Positions 8,574-17,148 are shown, numbered from the stretch's first letter. The stretch is 64,000 nucleotides of DNA from Actinomadura barringtoniae (GCF_017573505.1 NZ_JAGEOJ010000014.1:248001-312000); one strand, 5' to 3'. Made by a program: numbers and translations. Notes: generated by a model not told the origin, from the sequence alone.

Positions 8574-9068
8574 GTGACCGCACGTGGCGTTTTTTACGTC
8601 CACTCCGCGCCACCTGCGCTGAGCCCGCATGTCGAGTGGGCCGCCGCAGGTGTTGTTGGCGTGCCCGTTTCCCTTGAATGGGCTGATCAACCCGCAGCGC
8701 CCGGGACGCTGCGCGCTGAGCTCCATTGGGAGGCGGCGCCGGGAACGGCCGCCGGCATCACCTCGGCGTTGCGCAACTGGAAGTTGCTGAGGTTCGAGGT
8801 CACCGAGGACCCGACCCCCGGCTCCGATGGCGTGCGCTATAGCTTCACGCCCTCGCTGGGCGTCTTCACCGGCGTCATCGGAGCCAGCGGCGACATCATG
8901 GTCCCCGAGGACCGCCTCCGCTCGGTGATGGCGAACGCCGCCGTGGGCAAGACGACCCTTGAGCACGAGCTGGACCGTTTGCTCGGCACCCCATGGGACA
9001 ACGAGCTTGAGCCCTTCCGCCGCGCCGGAGACGGAGCCCCCGTCCGCTGGCTTCACGCTGCTGTTTAA
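8574..9068 (+). CDS. DUF3145 domain-containing protein
   Basis: The 164-residue protein begins with GTG behind a strong AGGAGGT. It matches the DUF3145 family, a conserved actinobacterial protein regularly found convergent to fabF at the end of the fatty acid synthesis cluster. Typical features seen are TARGVFYVHSAPPALSPHVE, LHWEAAPGTAAGITSALRNW and MVPEDRLRSVMA. No catalytic motif, membrane segment or signal peptide is visible. Conservation of position hints at a link with lipid synthesis, but the function is unknown. Confidence 0.9.
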   Translation: MTARGVFYVHSAPPALSPHVEWAAAGVVGVPVSLEWADQPAAPGTLRAELHWEAAPGTAAGITSALRNWKLLRFEVTEDPTPGSDGVRYSFTPSLGVFTGVIGASGDIMVPEDRLRSVMANAAVGKTTLEHELDRLLGTPWDNELEPFRRAGDGAPVRWLHAAV

Positions 9069-9080
9069 TCCTTTTCCGGC

Positions 9081-9115
9081 CTCGGGGCCCTCGCCTGGCG
9101 GCTCGGGGCCCTCGC
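9081..9115 (+). repeat. 14-bp direct repeat after the DUF3145 stop
   Basis: CTCGGGGCCCTCGC occurs at 9081-9094 and 9102-9115, with a degenerate third start at 9122. It lies just downstream of the DUF3145 stop codon in a gene-free stretch. Confidence 0.85.
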
Positions 9116-9169
9116 TGGCGCCTCGGGACCCGAACCGCAAAAGCGGCGGGCGCGGCATCGCTTCGCGAT

Positions 9170-9211
9170 CTGAGCGGGGAGCCTCGCCTTCGGCGTTGGC
9201 TCCCCGCTCAG
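9170..9211. terminator. strong hairpin downstream of DUF3145
   Basis: CTGAGCGGGGAGCC (9170-9183) pairs perfectly with 9198-9211. The 14-base loop itself contains CGCC-TTC-GGCG, making a second inner stem. There is no T-tract. A transcription terminator or a conserved intergenic repeat element are both possible. Confidence 0.65.
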
Positions 9212-9321
9212 GTAACGCGCCCGCGTGCGGGTCGGCGTTGATGGGCGGAGAAAAGAAAGTGGCAGGCGCGTTAGGAACGCGTATTGGTGGGGAAGCTTGG
9301 GGCGTCCGGGGGGACAGAGAA

Positions 9322-9352
9322 CGGCCCGGCAGCCGGTGGGGCTGCCGGGCCG
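9322..9352. terminator. bidirectional terminator between DUF3145 and fabF
   Basis: A 13-bp perfect GC-rich stem (9322-9334 with 9340-9352) closes a 5-base loop and is followed on the + strand by TCTCTTGT. It sits between the convergent DUF3145 and fabF genes and would stop transcription from either side. Confidence 0.8.
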
Positions 9353-9398
9353 TCTCTTGTGCGGCGTAGGTGCGCTTCTGAGCGCTAGATGCGGTCCT

Positions 9399-9437
9399 GA
9401 GCGCTCGCTGCGCGACTGAAGCCTAGAGCGCTCGCTG
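9399..9437. repeat. duplicated fabF 3' end
   Basis: GAGCGCTCGCTG, the complement of the last fabF codons (Gln-Arg-Ala-Leu), occurs at 9426-9437 in the gene and again at 9399-9410 beyond the stop. A degenerate third copy lies near 9379. This is one of five stop-spanning repeats in the window. Confidence 0.75.
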
Positions 9438-10712
9438 GAAGGCGACGGAGACGTTGTGGCCGCCGAAGCCGAACGAGTTGTTGAGCGCGGCGAGGGGGCC
9501 GTCGGGGAGCTTGCGGGGCTCGCCGCGGACGATGTCGAGGTCGACCTCGTCGTCGAGGTCCTCGAGGTTGGCGGTGGGGGGGATCAGGCCGTCCCGCAGC
9601 GCCAGGATGGTGAAGACCGACTCCAGGGCCCCGGCGCCGCCGAGGAGGTGGCCCGTCATCGACTTGGTGGCGGTGACGATCACCTTGGCGCAGACGTCTT
9701 CGCCGAGCGCGGCCTTCATGGAGGCGAGCTCGGCGACGTCGCCGGCCGGGGTCGAGGTCGCGTGCGCGTTGATGTGCGCGATGTCCTCGGGCTTCAGGCC
9801 CGCGTTGTCCAGGGCGCGGCGCATGGCCTTGGCCTGGCCGGCGCCGGACGGGTCGGGCAGCACGATGTCATAGGCGTCGCCGGAGTAGCCGCAGCCGGCG
9901 GCGATGCCGTGGATGCGGGCGCCGCGGGCGCGCGCGTGCTCCTCCGACTCCAGGATCATGACGGCCGAGCCCTCGCCGAGGACGAAGCCGTCACGGTTCT
10001 TGTCGTACGGGCGGGACGCGCGCTCGGGCTCGTCGTTGCGCGTGGACATCGCGCGCATGGCGCCGAACGAGGCCATCTGCAGCGGGTGGATGCAGGCCTC
10101 GGTGCCGCCGCAGATCACCACGTCGGCGCGGCCGGTGCGGATCATGTCGATGGCGTAGCCGACGGCCTCGGCGGACGAGGCGCAGGCGCTGACCAGCGCG
10201 TGCGAGCCGGCCATCGCGCCGTACTCGATGCCGACGTGGCCGGACGAGCCGTTCGGCATCAGCATCGGGACGGTGAACGGTGAGACGCGGGTCCAGCCCT
10301 TGTCGCGCCACACGTCGTAGCTGTTGAGGGCGGTGTGCAGGCCGCCGATGCCGCTGGAGACGACGACGCCGAGCCGGTCGCCGTCCACCTCGAAGCCCTC
10401 GGCGTCCTCCTCGTAGCCCTTCTTGGTGCGCGCCTTGAAACCGGCGCTGCCCCAGGCCTCCTTGGCCGCGATCAGCGCGATCGCCTGGCTGCGGTCCAAC
10501 CGGCGCAGCGCCTGCTTCGGCATGACCTCGGAAGGGTCGACCGCGAGCTGCGCGGCGAACTGAACCGGGAGTTCCTCGACGTTCTCCCACTCAAGGGTCC
10601 GCACTCCGGATTTCCCGGCGAGCAACGCGGCCCAGGTCGACGGCAGGTCGCCGCCGAGCGGGGTCGTTGCACCAAGGCCGGTGACGACGACTTTGGTGGT
10701 GCTGGTGCTCAT
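9423..10712 (-). CDS. fabF: beta-ketoacyl-ACP synthase II
   Basis: FabF condenses malonyl-ACP with growing acyl-ACP in type II fatty acid elongation. The 429-residue protein shows the thiolase-fold catalytic triad: Cys177 (SACASSAEA), His317 (NAHATSTPAGD) and His355 (KSMTGHLLGGAG). It also has the C-terminal signature NNSFGFGGHN. It is the last gene of the fasR-fabD-fabH-acpP-fabF block. A 151-bp gap separates it from acpP, where a 15-bp direct repeat lies. Length and motifs are normal for the family. Confidence 0.97.
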   Translation of the reverse strand: MSTSTTKVVVTGLGATTPLGGDLPSTWAALLAGKSGVRTLEWENVEELPVQFAAQLAVDPSEVMPKQALRRLDRSQAIALIAAKEAWGSAGFKARTKKGYEEDAEGFEVDGDRLGVVVSSGIGGLHTALNSYDVWRDKGWTRVSPFTVPMLMPNGSSGHVGIEYGAMAGSHALVSACASSAEAVGYAIDMIRTGRADVVICGGTEACIHPLQMASFGAMRAMSTRNDEPERASRPYDKNRDGFVLGEGSAVMILESEEHARARGARIHGIAAGCGYSGDAYDIVLPDPSGAGQAKAMRRALDNAGLKPEDIAHINAHATSTPAGDVAELASMKAALGEDVCAKVIVTATKSMTGHLLGGAGALESVFTILALRDGLIPPTANLEDLDDEVDLDIVRGEPRKLPDGPLAALNNSFGFGGHNVSVAFQRAL

Positions 10713-10791
10713 AGCGAGTACTCCTCAAGAAGACTGGGGGATGGAACGCGACGCGCCGCCCGATGCCGGGGGCCCAGTGGAATGGAAGTAG

Positions 10792-10826
10792 CGGATCCGT
10801 ACGACGCTGGACGGATCCGTACGACG
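10792..10826. repeat. 15-bp direct repeat between acpP and fabF
   Basis: CGGATCCGTACGACG occurs at 10792-10806 and 10812-10826, exactly 20 bp apart. The repeat is in the untranslated gap upstream of fabF and could be a regulator site or mRNA structure element; no function is shown. Confidence 0.8.
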
Positions 10827-10863
10827 GTGTACGGGGCCGCGACGGCGCGTCGCGCCGGCGACC

Positions 10864-11115
10864 TTAGGCCTGCAGGTTCTGGACGAAGTTGATGACGTCC
10901 TTGACCGTCTTGAGGTTGCGAAGCTCGTCGTCGGGGATCTCGACGCCGAACTTGTCCTGCGCGGCCACCGCGATCTCTACCATCGACAGCGAGTCGATGT
11001 CGAGGTCGTCGATGAAGTTCTTCTCCGGCGTCACCTCGGCCTTGTCGATGCCGACGATCTCGTCGATGATCTCGGCGAGGCCGTCCAGGATCTGCTGCTC
11101 GGTGGCTTCTGCCAT
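10864..11115 (-). CDS. acpP: acyl carrier protein
   Basis: The 83-residue acidic protein carries growing fatty acyl chains. The phosphopantetheine attachment site is Ser42 in DLDIDSLSMVE. The ATG at 11113-11115 gives the standard size and is preceded by AAGGAGGAGAAG, an excellent ribosome binding site. A longer reading of this frame is an artefact of high GC. The gene lies between fabH and fabF, 53 bp downstream of fabH. Confidence 0.97.
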   Translation of the reverse strand: MAEATEQQILDGLAEIIDEIVGIDKAEVTPEKNFIDDLDIDSLSMVEIAVAAQDKFGVEIPDDELRNLKTVKDVINFVQNLQA

Positions 11116-11168
11116 GTTGGTGCTTCTCCTCCTTGGTTGGTCCAGAGCACTGTGCGCAGGACGGATGC

Positions 11169-12152
11169 CTACGGGATCTGGATGACTTGGGCAGCGTAGG
11201 CCAGTCCGGCACCGAACCCGATGAGCAGGGCCGGGGCTCCGGACTGGACGTCGCCGCGTTCGATCATGTGGGCCAGCGCCAATGGGATGGACGCGGCCAT
11301 GGTGTTTCCCGAGGTGACGATGTCGTCCGCCACCACGGCGTTGGTAGCGCCCACCTTGCGGGCGATCGAGTCGATGATGCGCAGGTTCGCCTGGTGCGGC
11401 ACGATGGCGGCCAGCTGCTCGGGGGCGATCCCGGCGCGTTCGCAGGCCTCCAGCGCGACCGGGGCGATCGCGGTGGTCGCCCACCGGAACACCGCCTGGC
11501 CCTCCTGGGTGATGAACGAGGACCGGTCGGCGATGGAGATCATGTGGGAGCTGTCGCCGGCGCTGCCCCACACGACCGGGCCGATGCCGGGCTCGTCGCT
11601 GCCGGTCACCACCGCGGCGCCGGCGCCGTCGGCGAAGATGATGCAGGTCGAACGGTCGGTCCAGTCGATCCACTGCGAGGTCTTCTCGGCGCCGATCACC
11701 AGCACGTTGCGGGCGCCGCCGCCGCGTACCGCCGCGCTGGCGGTGGCGAGGGCGTAGCAGAAGCCCGAGCAGGCGGCGTTCAGGTCGAACGCGCCGGGGG
11801 CGTTGATGCCGAGCCGGTAGGCGGTGGGCGCGGACACGTTCGGCATCGGCACGTCGTGCGAGGCGGTCGCGACGATGACCAGGTCGATGTCCTCGGGGGC
11901 CAGGCCGCTGGCGGCCAGGGCCTTCCCGCCGGCGTGCACCGACATGTCCACGAGGGTCTCGTCGGGCTCGGCGATGCGCCGTTCCCGGATGCCGACGCGG
12001 GTGCGGATCCACTCGTCGTTGGTGTCGACGGTCTTGGCCAGGTCGTCGTTGGTGACGACCTTGGCGGGCTGGTAGTCGCCGAGCGCCAGGATGCGGGCAC
12101 CCGCGGTGACGTTCGGTACGCGCAGAGGCGTCCTCTGGCTGGAAGAGGTCAT
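11169..12152 (-). CDS. fabH: beta-ketoacyl-ACP synthase III
   Basis: FabH starts fatty acid synthesis by condensing an acyl-CoA primer with malonyl-ACP. The 327 residues contain the Cys-His-Asn triad: Cys128 (NAACSGFCYA), His253 (PHQANLRI) and Asn283 (TSGNTMAAS). The ATG overlaps the fabD stop by four bases (ATGA), so the two are translationally coupled. The actinobacterial enzyme commonly prefers branched primers; preference cannot be read here. Confidence 0.97.
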   Translation of the reverse strand: MTSSSQRTPLRVPNVTAGARILALGDYQPAKVVTNDDLAKTVDTNDEWIRTRVGIRERRIAEPDETLVDMSVHAGGKALAASGLAPEDIDLVIVATASHDVPMPNVSAPTAYRLGINAPGAFDLNAACSGFCYALATASAAVRGGGARNVLVIGAEKTSQWIDWTDRSTCIIFADGAGAAVVTGSDEPGIGPVVWGSAGDSSHMISIADRSSFITQEGQAVFRWATTAIAPVALEACERAGIAPEQLAAIVPHQANLRIIDSIARKVGATNAVVADDIVTSGNTMAASIPLALAHMIERGDVQSGAPALLIGFGAGLAYAAQVIQIP

Positions 12153-13111
12153 GATGAATGCGCCTCGATCAGGTCACGGGCCTTGTCGAGGTCCTCGGGG
12201 GTCTTCAGGGCGAGCAGCTCGACGCCGGTGTCCTTCAGCTCGCGCTTGGCGAGCCCGATCAGGGTGCCGGCCGGGGGCAGCTCGATGATGGCGGTGACGC
12301 CCAGCTCGCGGATGGTCTGCATGCAGGCGTCCCAGCGCACGGGCGAGCTGACCTGCTCGACCAGGCGGGCGACGTAGTCGGCGCCGTCGGCGACGACCGC
12401 GCCGTCGCGGTTGGACAACAGCGTGATCGCCGGGTCGTTCACGGGGGCTCCGGCGGCGACGCGCCGGAGGGTGTCGACGGCGGGGGCCATGTGCTCGGTG
12501 TGGAACGCGCCGGCGACCGACAGCTTGCGCAGCCGCGCCTTGGCCGGGGGCTCCTCGTCGAACGCGGCGAGCTGCTCCAGCGTCCCGGCGGCCACGATCT
12601 GGCCGGCGCCGTTGACGTTGGCGGGGGTGAGGCCGTGCTTGTCGATCGCGGCCAGGACCTCCTCGGGCTCGCCGCCGAGCACGGCGCTCATGCCGGTCTC
12701 GGTGATCGCGGCGGCCTCGGCCATCGCCTTGCCCCGCTCGCGGACCAGGACCATCGCCGACTCGGGGGACAGCACGCCCGCCATCGCGGCCGCGGCCAGC
12801 TCGCCGACGCTGTGCCCGGCGGCCGCGTCGGGGCGGCGGCCGGCGCCGCCGTATCGTCGCTCGCTCCTCAACTCCGTAGACTCCGGATACAGGGCCTCGT
12901 AGGCCGCCAGGGCGGCGGAGACCAGCAGCGGCTGGGCGACGGCGGTGTCTCGGATCTCCTCGGCGTCGGCGGTCGTCCCGTAGCGCACCAGGTCCAGGCC
13001 GGTGACCGCGGACCACCAGGCAAGGCGGTCGGCGACACCGGGAACCTCAAGCCATGGCTGCAGGAATCCGGGGGTCTGGGCGCCCTGGCCGGGCGATGCG
13101 AGCAGAATCAC
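12149..13111 (-). CDS. fabD: malonyl-CoA:ACP transacylase
   Basis: FabD loads malonyl groups from CoA to ACP. The 320-residue protein has PGQGAQTPGF at the start, the nucleophile motif GHSVGE (Ser101) and AGAFHTEHM with the catalytic His. Between AQPLL and GHSVGE there is an Arg/Gly-rich segment about 13 residues longer than I expect for Streptomyces FabD (around residues 78-95). It is encoded by a stretch less GC-rich than its surroundings. The reading frame is intact and the active site is complete, so the gene should be functional. Confidence 0.96.
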   Translation of the reverse strand: MILLASPGQGAQTPGFLQPWLEVPGVADRLAWWSAVTGLDLVRYGTTADAEEIRDTAVAQPLLVSAALAAYEALYPESTELRSERRYGGAGRRPDAAAGHSVGELAAAAMAGVLSPESAMVLVRERGKAMAEAAAITETGMSAVLGGEPEEVLAAIDKHGLTPANVNGAGQIVAAGTLEQLAAFDEEPPAKARLRKLSVAGAFHTEHMAPAVDTLRRVAAGAPVNDPAITLLSNRDGAVVADGADYVARLVEQVSSPVRWDACMQTIRELGVTAIIELPPAGTLIGLAKRELKDTGVELLALKTPEDLDKARDLIEAHSS

Positions 13112-13180
13112 AGAGCCCAGCCTGCCGTCTGCCGGTCTATGGTGCCGATGCGGAACAGCACGAACTTTCGTCGCAGGGGT

Positions 13181-13197
13181 TTGTACGACACCTACAA
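13181..13197. promoter_or_regulatory. candidate operator upstream of fabD
   Basis: TTGTA (13181-13185) and TACAA (13193-13197) form a short inverted repeat in the 174-bp gap between fasR and fabD, the only AT-leaning part of that gap. FasR is known to act at the fabD promoter in Streptomyces. That this repeat is the site is inference. Confidence 0.35.
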
Positions 13198-13285
13198 GGG
13201 CCCTAATCGGGACAATACGCGATGGGCCTCTCGGCGGGCTGAAGCCGAGCTTGAACGACGCCCCGCGCGAGGCGGTCGCCGAGGG

Positions 13286-14467
13286 TCAGACCCGGGCCGG
13301 GCGGGCGCCGAATCGTCCCAGTACAAGGGCGATCCGGAGGGTGAAGGCGTTGCGGCCGTCGGTCGGGGACAGGCCCGTCAGCTCGGCGACCCGGCGGAGC
13401 CGGTAGCGCACGGTGTTGGGGTGCACGAACAGGAGCCGGGCCGTGGCCTCCAGCGACGACCCCTGTTCCAAATAGGTGGTCAAGGTATCGAGAAGTGGTG
13501 CGCCGGCCGCGCACATCGGCTCGAACACCTGGTCGACCAGGTAGCGCCGGGCGTCGGCGTCGCCGTCCAGGGCCCGTTCGGGCAGCAGCTCGGACGCCAG
13601 CACGGGCCGGGGCGCGTCCGGCCAGCCCGCGGCGGCCTTGAGGCCCGCGAGGGCGGCCTGGGCCGACACGGTCGAGTCGTAGAGATCGTCCACGGGCGGC
13701 CCGATGACGACCGGGCCGGGCCCGAGCTTGGCGGCGATCGGCCGGGCCGCCTCCAGCTGGTCCTCGGCGCCGCCCACGATCACGATCACCCGGTGGCCCT
13801 GGACCCCGGCCAGCACGTCCACCCGCGCGCGGCGGGCGGCCAGCTGCATCTGGTCGATGGTGACCTCGGGCTCCTCGTCCTCGGGCGTCATCCCGGCGAT
13901 CACCACGACCGGCTTGGACGTCCACCCGAGGGCGGCCGCCCACGAGTGCATGCCGTCGTCCACCTCGCCGCGCAGCACGGCGTTCACGACCAGCGCCTCC
14001 AGGCGCGCGTCCCAGGCGGCGCGGGTCTCGGCGGCCTGCGCGTAGACCTGGGCGGCGCCGAACGCCACGTCCCGGGTGTAGCGCAGGATCGCCTCCCGCA
14101 GCTGGGCCTCGCCGCCGGGCGCGGCCAGCTCGTCCAGCCGGGTCTCCACCACGTCGATGATCACCCGGACCATGTCGATGGTGTGCTTCAGCTTGATCGA
14201 ACGCAGCAGCTCGCGCGGGGCGGTCCCGAAGACCTCCCCGGCGATGGCGGGACGGCTCTCCTCCGCGCTCTTGAACCATTCGACGAACGCGGCGATGCCG
14301 GCCTGCGCGACCAGGCCGATCCAGGAGCGCTGGTCGGCGGGCATCCGCCGGAACCAGGGGAGCTGCTCCTCCATGCTGGCCAGAGCCGCCGTCCCGAACG
14401 TCCCCATGGCCTTCTCAAGGCGCTCGGTGGTCTTCTCGCGGATGGCGGCCTCGCTCGTGGTGTCCAC
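13286..14467 (-). CDS. fasR: PucR-type regulator of fatty acid synthesis
   Basis: The 393-residue protein matches the Streptomyces FasR pattern throughout: LPWFRRMPADQRSWIGLVAQ near the N-terminus, FGTAPRELLRSIKL, AAQVYAQAAETRAAWDARLE in the middle. The C-terminal PucR helix-turn-helix shows SLEATARLLFVHPNTVRYRL and AFTLRIALVLGRF. FasR activates the fabD-fabH-acpP-fabF operon, which lies immediately downstream. The annotated GTG start has GGAGG directly adjacent with almost no spacing, so a slightly later start is possible. Confidence 0.93.
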   Translation of the reverse strand: MDTTSEAAIREKTTERLEKAMGTFGTAALASMEEQLPWFRRMPADQRSWIGLVAQAGIAAFVEWFKSAEESRPAIAGEVFGTAPRELLRSIKLKHTIDMVRVIIDVVETRLDELAAPGGEAQLREAILRYTRDVAFGAAQVYAQAAETRAAWDARLEALVVNAVLRGEVDDGMHSWAAALGWTSKPVVVIAGMTPEDEEPEVTIDQMQLAARRARVDVLAGVQGHRVIVIVGGAEDQLEAARPIAAKLGPGPVVIGPPVDDLYDSTVSAQAALAGLKAAAGWPDAPRPVLASELLPERALDGDADARRYLVDQVFEPMCAAGAPLLDTLTTYLEQGSSLEATARLLFVHPNTVRYRLRRVAELTGLSPTDGRNAFTLRIALVLGRFGARPARV

Positions 14468-14581
14468 CCTCCAAGAGTGCCATCTCGCCCGTCATGTCCC
14501 GTACCAGCCGCCTCGACGAGCGCTGTCCGGCCCGGCCAGACATCGCTCACCCAGACTCGCCTGCCCCGGTGCCCTGGGGCA

Positions 14582-14617
14582 GGCTGATGCGTTCGGGGCC
14601 GGCTGATGCGTTCGGGG
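14582..14617. repeat. 17-bp direct repeat between fasR and the hydrolase gene
   Basis: GGCTGATGCGTTCGGGG occurs at 14582-14598 and 14601-14617 (19-bp period) in the gap between the fasR start and the upstream gene's stop. Confidence 0.85.
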
Positions 14618-14665
14618 TCGCCGGGGCGGGCCGGGCGCCCGATCGCCGCCCGCCGGCCGGGCGGG

Positions 14666-15688
14666 TCAGGCCTGGGGTGAGGGGGTCACCTGGGAGGGGC
14701 GGCCGAGCGCGATGTAGGTGAGATTGCGCAGCGAACGCGAGCCGGGAGTGAAGTAGTCGCTGTGCCCGCCGGGCCCCGCGTCGAAGATCCGCGCGCCGAA
14801 CGACGGGGAGACCGGATCCGGCCCGAGGCCCAGGCCGAAGATCCGTACGTGCGGCACGTCCTCCATCCAGTCGGTCGCGCCGCGGCCCGCCCACACGCGG
14901 GTGTCGCCGAGCCGGGCGGCCGACCAGGCGGTCGTGCCCGGGCTGCCGAACAGGGCGATGTCGGTGACCTGCTTCCAGGCGTCCCCGCCGGGGCCGTGGC
15001 CCTCCAGCGCGGCGCGGCCGCAGACGACCGAGCCGTAGCTGTGGCAGAGCAGGCCGACCTTGGCGTCCTGGTTGACCCGGTGGAGCCCGACCAGGAACTT
15101 GCGCAGCTCCACGGCACCCTCGCCGGCGCGCTCGTCGGTGAGGACGTCGCTGCTGAACGTCTTGGGCGCCGCGTAGCCGAGCCAGGCGACGACGGCCAGG
15201 TCGTCGTGCGCGCCGGACTTGCGGGCCTGGTCGTAGACCGCGCGGGCCGCGCCGCCGGGGGCGGCCCAGGTCTTGCCGGCCTTGTGGTCGAAGTCGGTGA
15301 TCGTGGTGTCGGCGCCCGGCACGAGCACCGCCACCCGGCGGGCCCGGGTCAGGTCGCCCACGACCTCGATGGCCCGTCCCCGCCCGCGCGGATCAAAATA
15401 CAGAAACCGCCTCCCCGGCTGCTGGAGGGCCTCCAGGGCCCGCACCCGAGGCTGGTCGCCCACGTTGCGCGCGGTCGCCAGCGCGTCCCCGATCTCGTGC
15501 TGCTCCGCCGCGTAGCGGAGGTTCAGCGTGGCGGGCGACATCGACGGCATCGGCCCCGGCTTGGCGTACGGGTCGGCGTGGCCGGTCCCGGCGGTCGTCA
15601 GCAGGACGCCTGCGATCGTCGTGACGTACAACAGCGCACGTCGAAGCCGTCGTCTGGCGCGTCGGGGGGGATGCGTACGAGGCGGCAT
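14666..15688 (-). CDS. exported alpha/beta hydrolase (DUF1023 type)
   Basis: The 340-residue protein has a basic N-terminus with twin-arginine-like clusters, a hydrophobic segment (LLYVTTIAGVLLTTAG) and a cleavage-like GHADP, so it is probably exported. The nucleophile elbow is CHSYGS at about residue 215; FGSPGTTA and GGHSDYFTPGS follow, as in the DUF1023 alpha/beta hydrolase family. It is a paralogue of the protein at 17141-18109, sharing GRRFL-FD-RG-GRAIEV-like, VLVPGAD and SYGSVV-GRA segments. An acyltransferase gene lies between the two. Substrate is unknown; a cell-envelope ester or lipid is plausible. Confidence 0.82.
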   Translation of the reverse strand: MPPRTHPPRRARRRLRRALLYVTTIAGVLLTTAGTGHADPYAKPGPMPSMSPATLNLRYAAEQHEIGDALATARNVGDQPRVRALEALQQPGRRFLYFDPRGRGRAIEVVGDLTRARRVAVLVPGADTTITDFDHKAGKTWAAPGGAARAVYDQARKSGAHDDLAVVAWLGYAAPKTFSSDVLTDERAGEGAVELRKFLVGLHRVNQDAKVGLLCHSYGSVVCGRAALEGHGPGGDAWKQVTDIALFGSPGTTAWSAARLGDTRVWAGRGATDWMEDVPHVRIFGLGLGPDPVSPSFGARIFDAGPGGHSDYFTPGSRSLRNLTYIALGRPSQVTPSPQA

Positions 15689-15807
15689 GGTGAGTCTTTT
15701 TACCTCATTGGTGGGTGTGGTCTGGGTATCCGGGGGTAGTCCTGCGTGTTTTGAAGCTCCCTTGAGGAGCCTCTAAGTGAGATGTACGAAGCGGTCCAGG
15801 AGTTTGG

Positions 15808-17148
15808 TCAAGAATCTGCGGGTTGGGGCGGCTCGGTGCCTGCGTGGGTGTTTTCCGAGGCGCGTGCGGGGCGTTGGCGGGAGCGCTGACCAGAGCGCTG
15901 ACCAGAGCGCTGACGAGGGCGTTCGAAACCGCGGAAGACCGCCCAGAGGACCGCCAGGGCGGCGGCGAAAACGGGGAGCCAGGCGAGCCGGTCCAGGATC
16001 CATACCGGCCTGTCCGCCACGGTGTGGAGCCCTGGCAGCGTACCGACCGACAGGGCCGCGCCGACGGTGATCGCCATCATCGCCGTCTGATGCCACAGGA
16101 AGACCGTCATGGCCGAGAGGTTGGCCAGGGCCACCCCAGCCCAGACCCGCGGGCGCCGCATCAGGCGCGCCAGAGGCCGCCTGAGCAGCAGCGCGAGACC
16201 CACCTGGGCGAGGCCGAACGCCACGGCCGCCAGGGTCGGCGGGTTGAGATTGGAGATCGCCGAACCCGGCACCCCGACCATGCTCGCCGGGTACCCCGCG
16301 TACACGATCAGCGCCGCCGCGGCCGCCGCGCCGCCCACCATGAGGCCCGCGGCGGTACGGCGTGACTCCAGTTTCCCGTTCGCCCAGGCCACGCCGAGGT
16401 AGAACGGGACCAGCCAGCCGGTCAGGACGGTCACCCAGCCCACCCAGGCCGGGCCGCCCAGCCCGAACCGGACCAGGTCGACCGCCGCCGTCACGCCGAT
16501 CGGGACGGCCGCGCCCCAGACGCCGAGGCGGTTCCAGAGCCGTACGACCAGCGGCGTGAGGGCCGTGAGCGTCCCGTACACCCCGAGGAACCACAGCGGG
16601 CTCAGCACGAGCTTGACCAGCGACTGGACGGTGCCGGGGGAGTAGCCCGCCCAGAGCAGGGCGCCCACCGCCGGGACCCAGGCCAGCAGGAGGAAGGGCA
16701 CGGGCCGCAGCAGCCGCCCCATCCGCCGCCGCAGCCAGGGCAGGGAGGCCTCACCCGCCCGATAGCCCTTCGCCGCCGTGTAGCCACCGACGAGGAAGAA
16801 GATCGCGAGGGTCTGGAGCACCCAGCTGATCGGCGCCAGCATCGGCATCGACGCCAGCGGGCTGCTCACGGCCAGCCGCCCGTTCCCGGTCGTCACGATC
16901 GCGGTGACCAGCCAGTGCCCGAGCACCACCCCGAGGATCGCGATCGCCCGCAGCGCGTCCACCGCCCGATCCCGCTGCGGCGGCGTCGCCGCGACGATCC
17001 GGGCCACCAGCCCCGGCCGGTGACGGGGCTCCCCGTGGCCCGGCTGACGCGGTCGCGGCGGGGTCTGGACCGGCGGGGTCCCGACGGGCGGGTTCTGGAG
17101 CGCCGGGGTCTGGACGGGCCTTGGTGTGCGCGTTCTGGTGTCAAGCAT
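15808..17148 (-). CDS. acyltransferase-3 family membrane protein
   Basis: The 446-residue protein begins with about 50 Pro/Arg/Thr-rich residues, then RDRAVDALRAIAILGVVLGHW, the hallmark of acyltransferase family 3 with its catalytic-type His, followed by about ten hydrophobic helices. This family O-acylates sugars, lipids or antibiotics at the membrane. The C-terminal tail contains QRSG repeats from a 12-bp tandem repeat (15886-15915). It overlaps the upstream hydrolase gene by 8 bp and is co-oriented with a second hydrolase downstream. An acylation/deacylation pair acting on one envelope substrate is inference. Confidence 0.86.
   Translation of the reverse strand: MLDTRTRTPRPVQTPALQNPPVGTPPVQTPPRPRQPGHGEPRHRPGLVARIVAATPPQRDRAVDALRAIAILGVVLGHWLVTAIVTTGNGRLAVSSPLASMPMLAPISWVLQTLAIFFLVGGYTAAKGYRAGEASLPWLRRRMGRLLRPVPFLLLAWVPAVGALLWAGYSPGTVQSLVKLVLSPLWFLGVYGTLTALTPLVVRLWNRLGVWGAAVPIGVTAAVDLVRFGLGGPAWVGWVTVLTGWLVPFYLGVAWANGKLESRRTAAGLMVGGAAAAAALIVYAGYPASMVGVPGSAISNLNPPTLAAVAFGLAQVGLALLLRRPLARLMRRPRVWAGVALANLSAMTVFLWHQTAMMAITVGAALSVGTLPGLHTVADRPVWILDRLAWLPVFAAALAVLWAVFRGFERPRQRSGQRSGQRSRQRPARASENTHAGTEPPQPADS
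15886..15915. repeat. 12-bp tandem repeat in the acyltransferase tail
   Basis: AGCGCTGACCAG and close copies run about 2.5 times in frame and encode the Gln-Arg-Ser-Gly repeat near the C-terminus. Confidence 0.85.

Noticed and set aside
12158-14587. An 809-codon open frame on the + strand across fabD and fasR
   Set aside because: It is antisense to two well-supported genes, has Gly/Arg/Gln-rich composition and no family likeness; it is a high-GC shadow.
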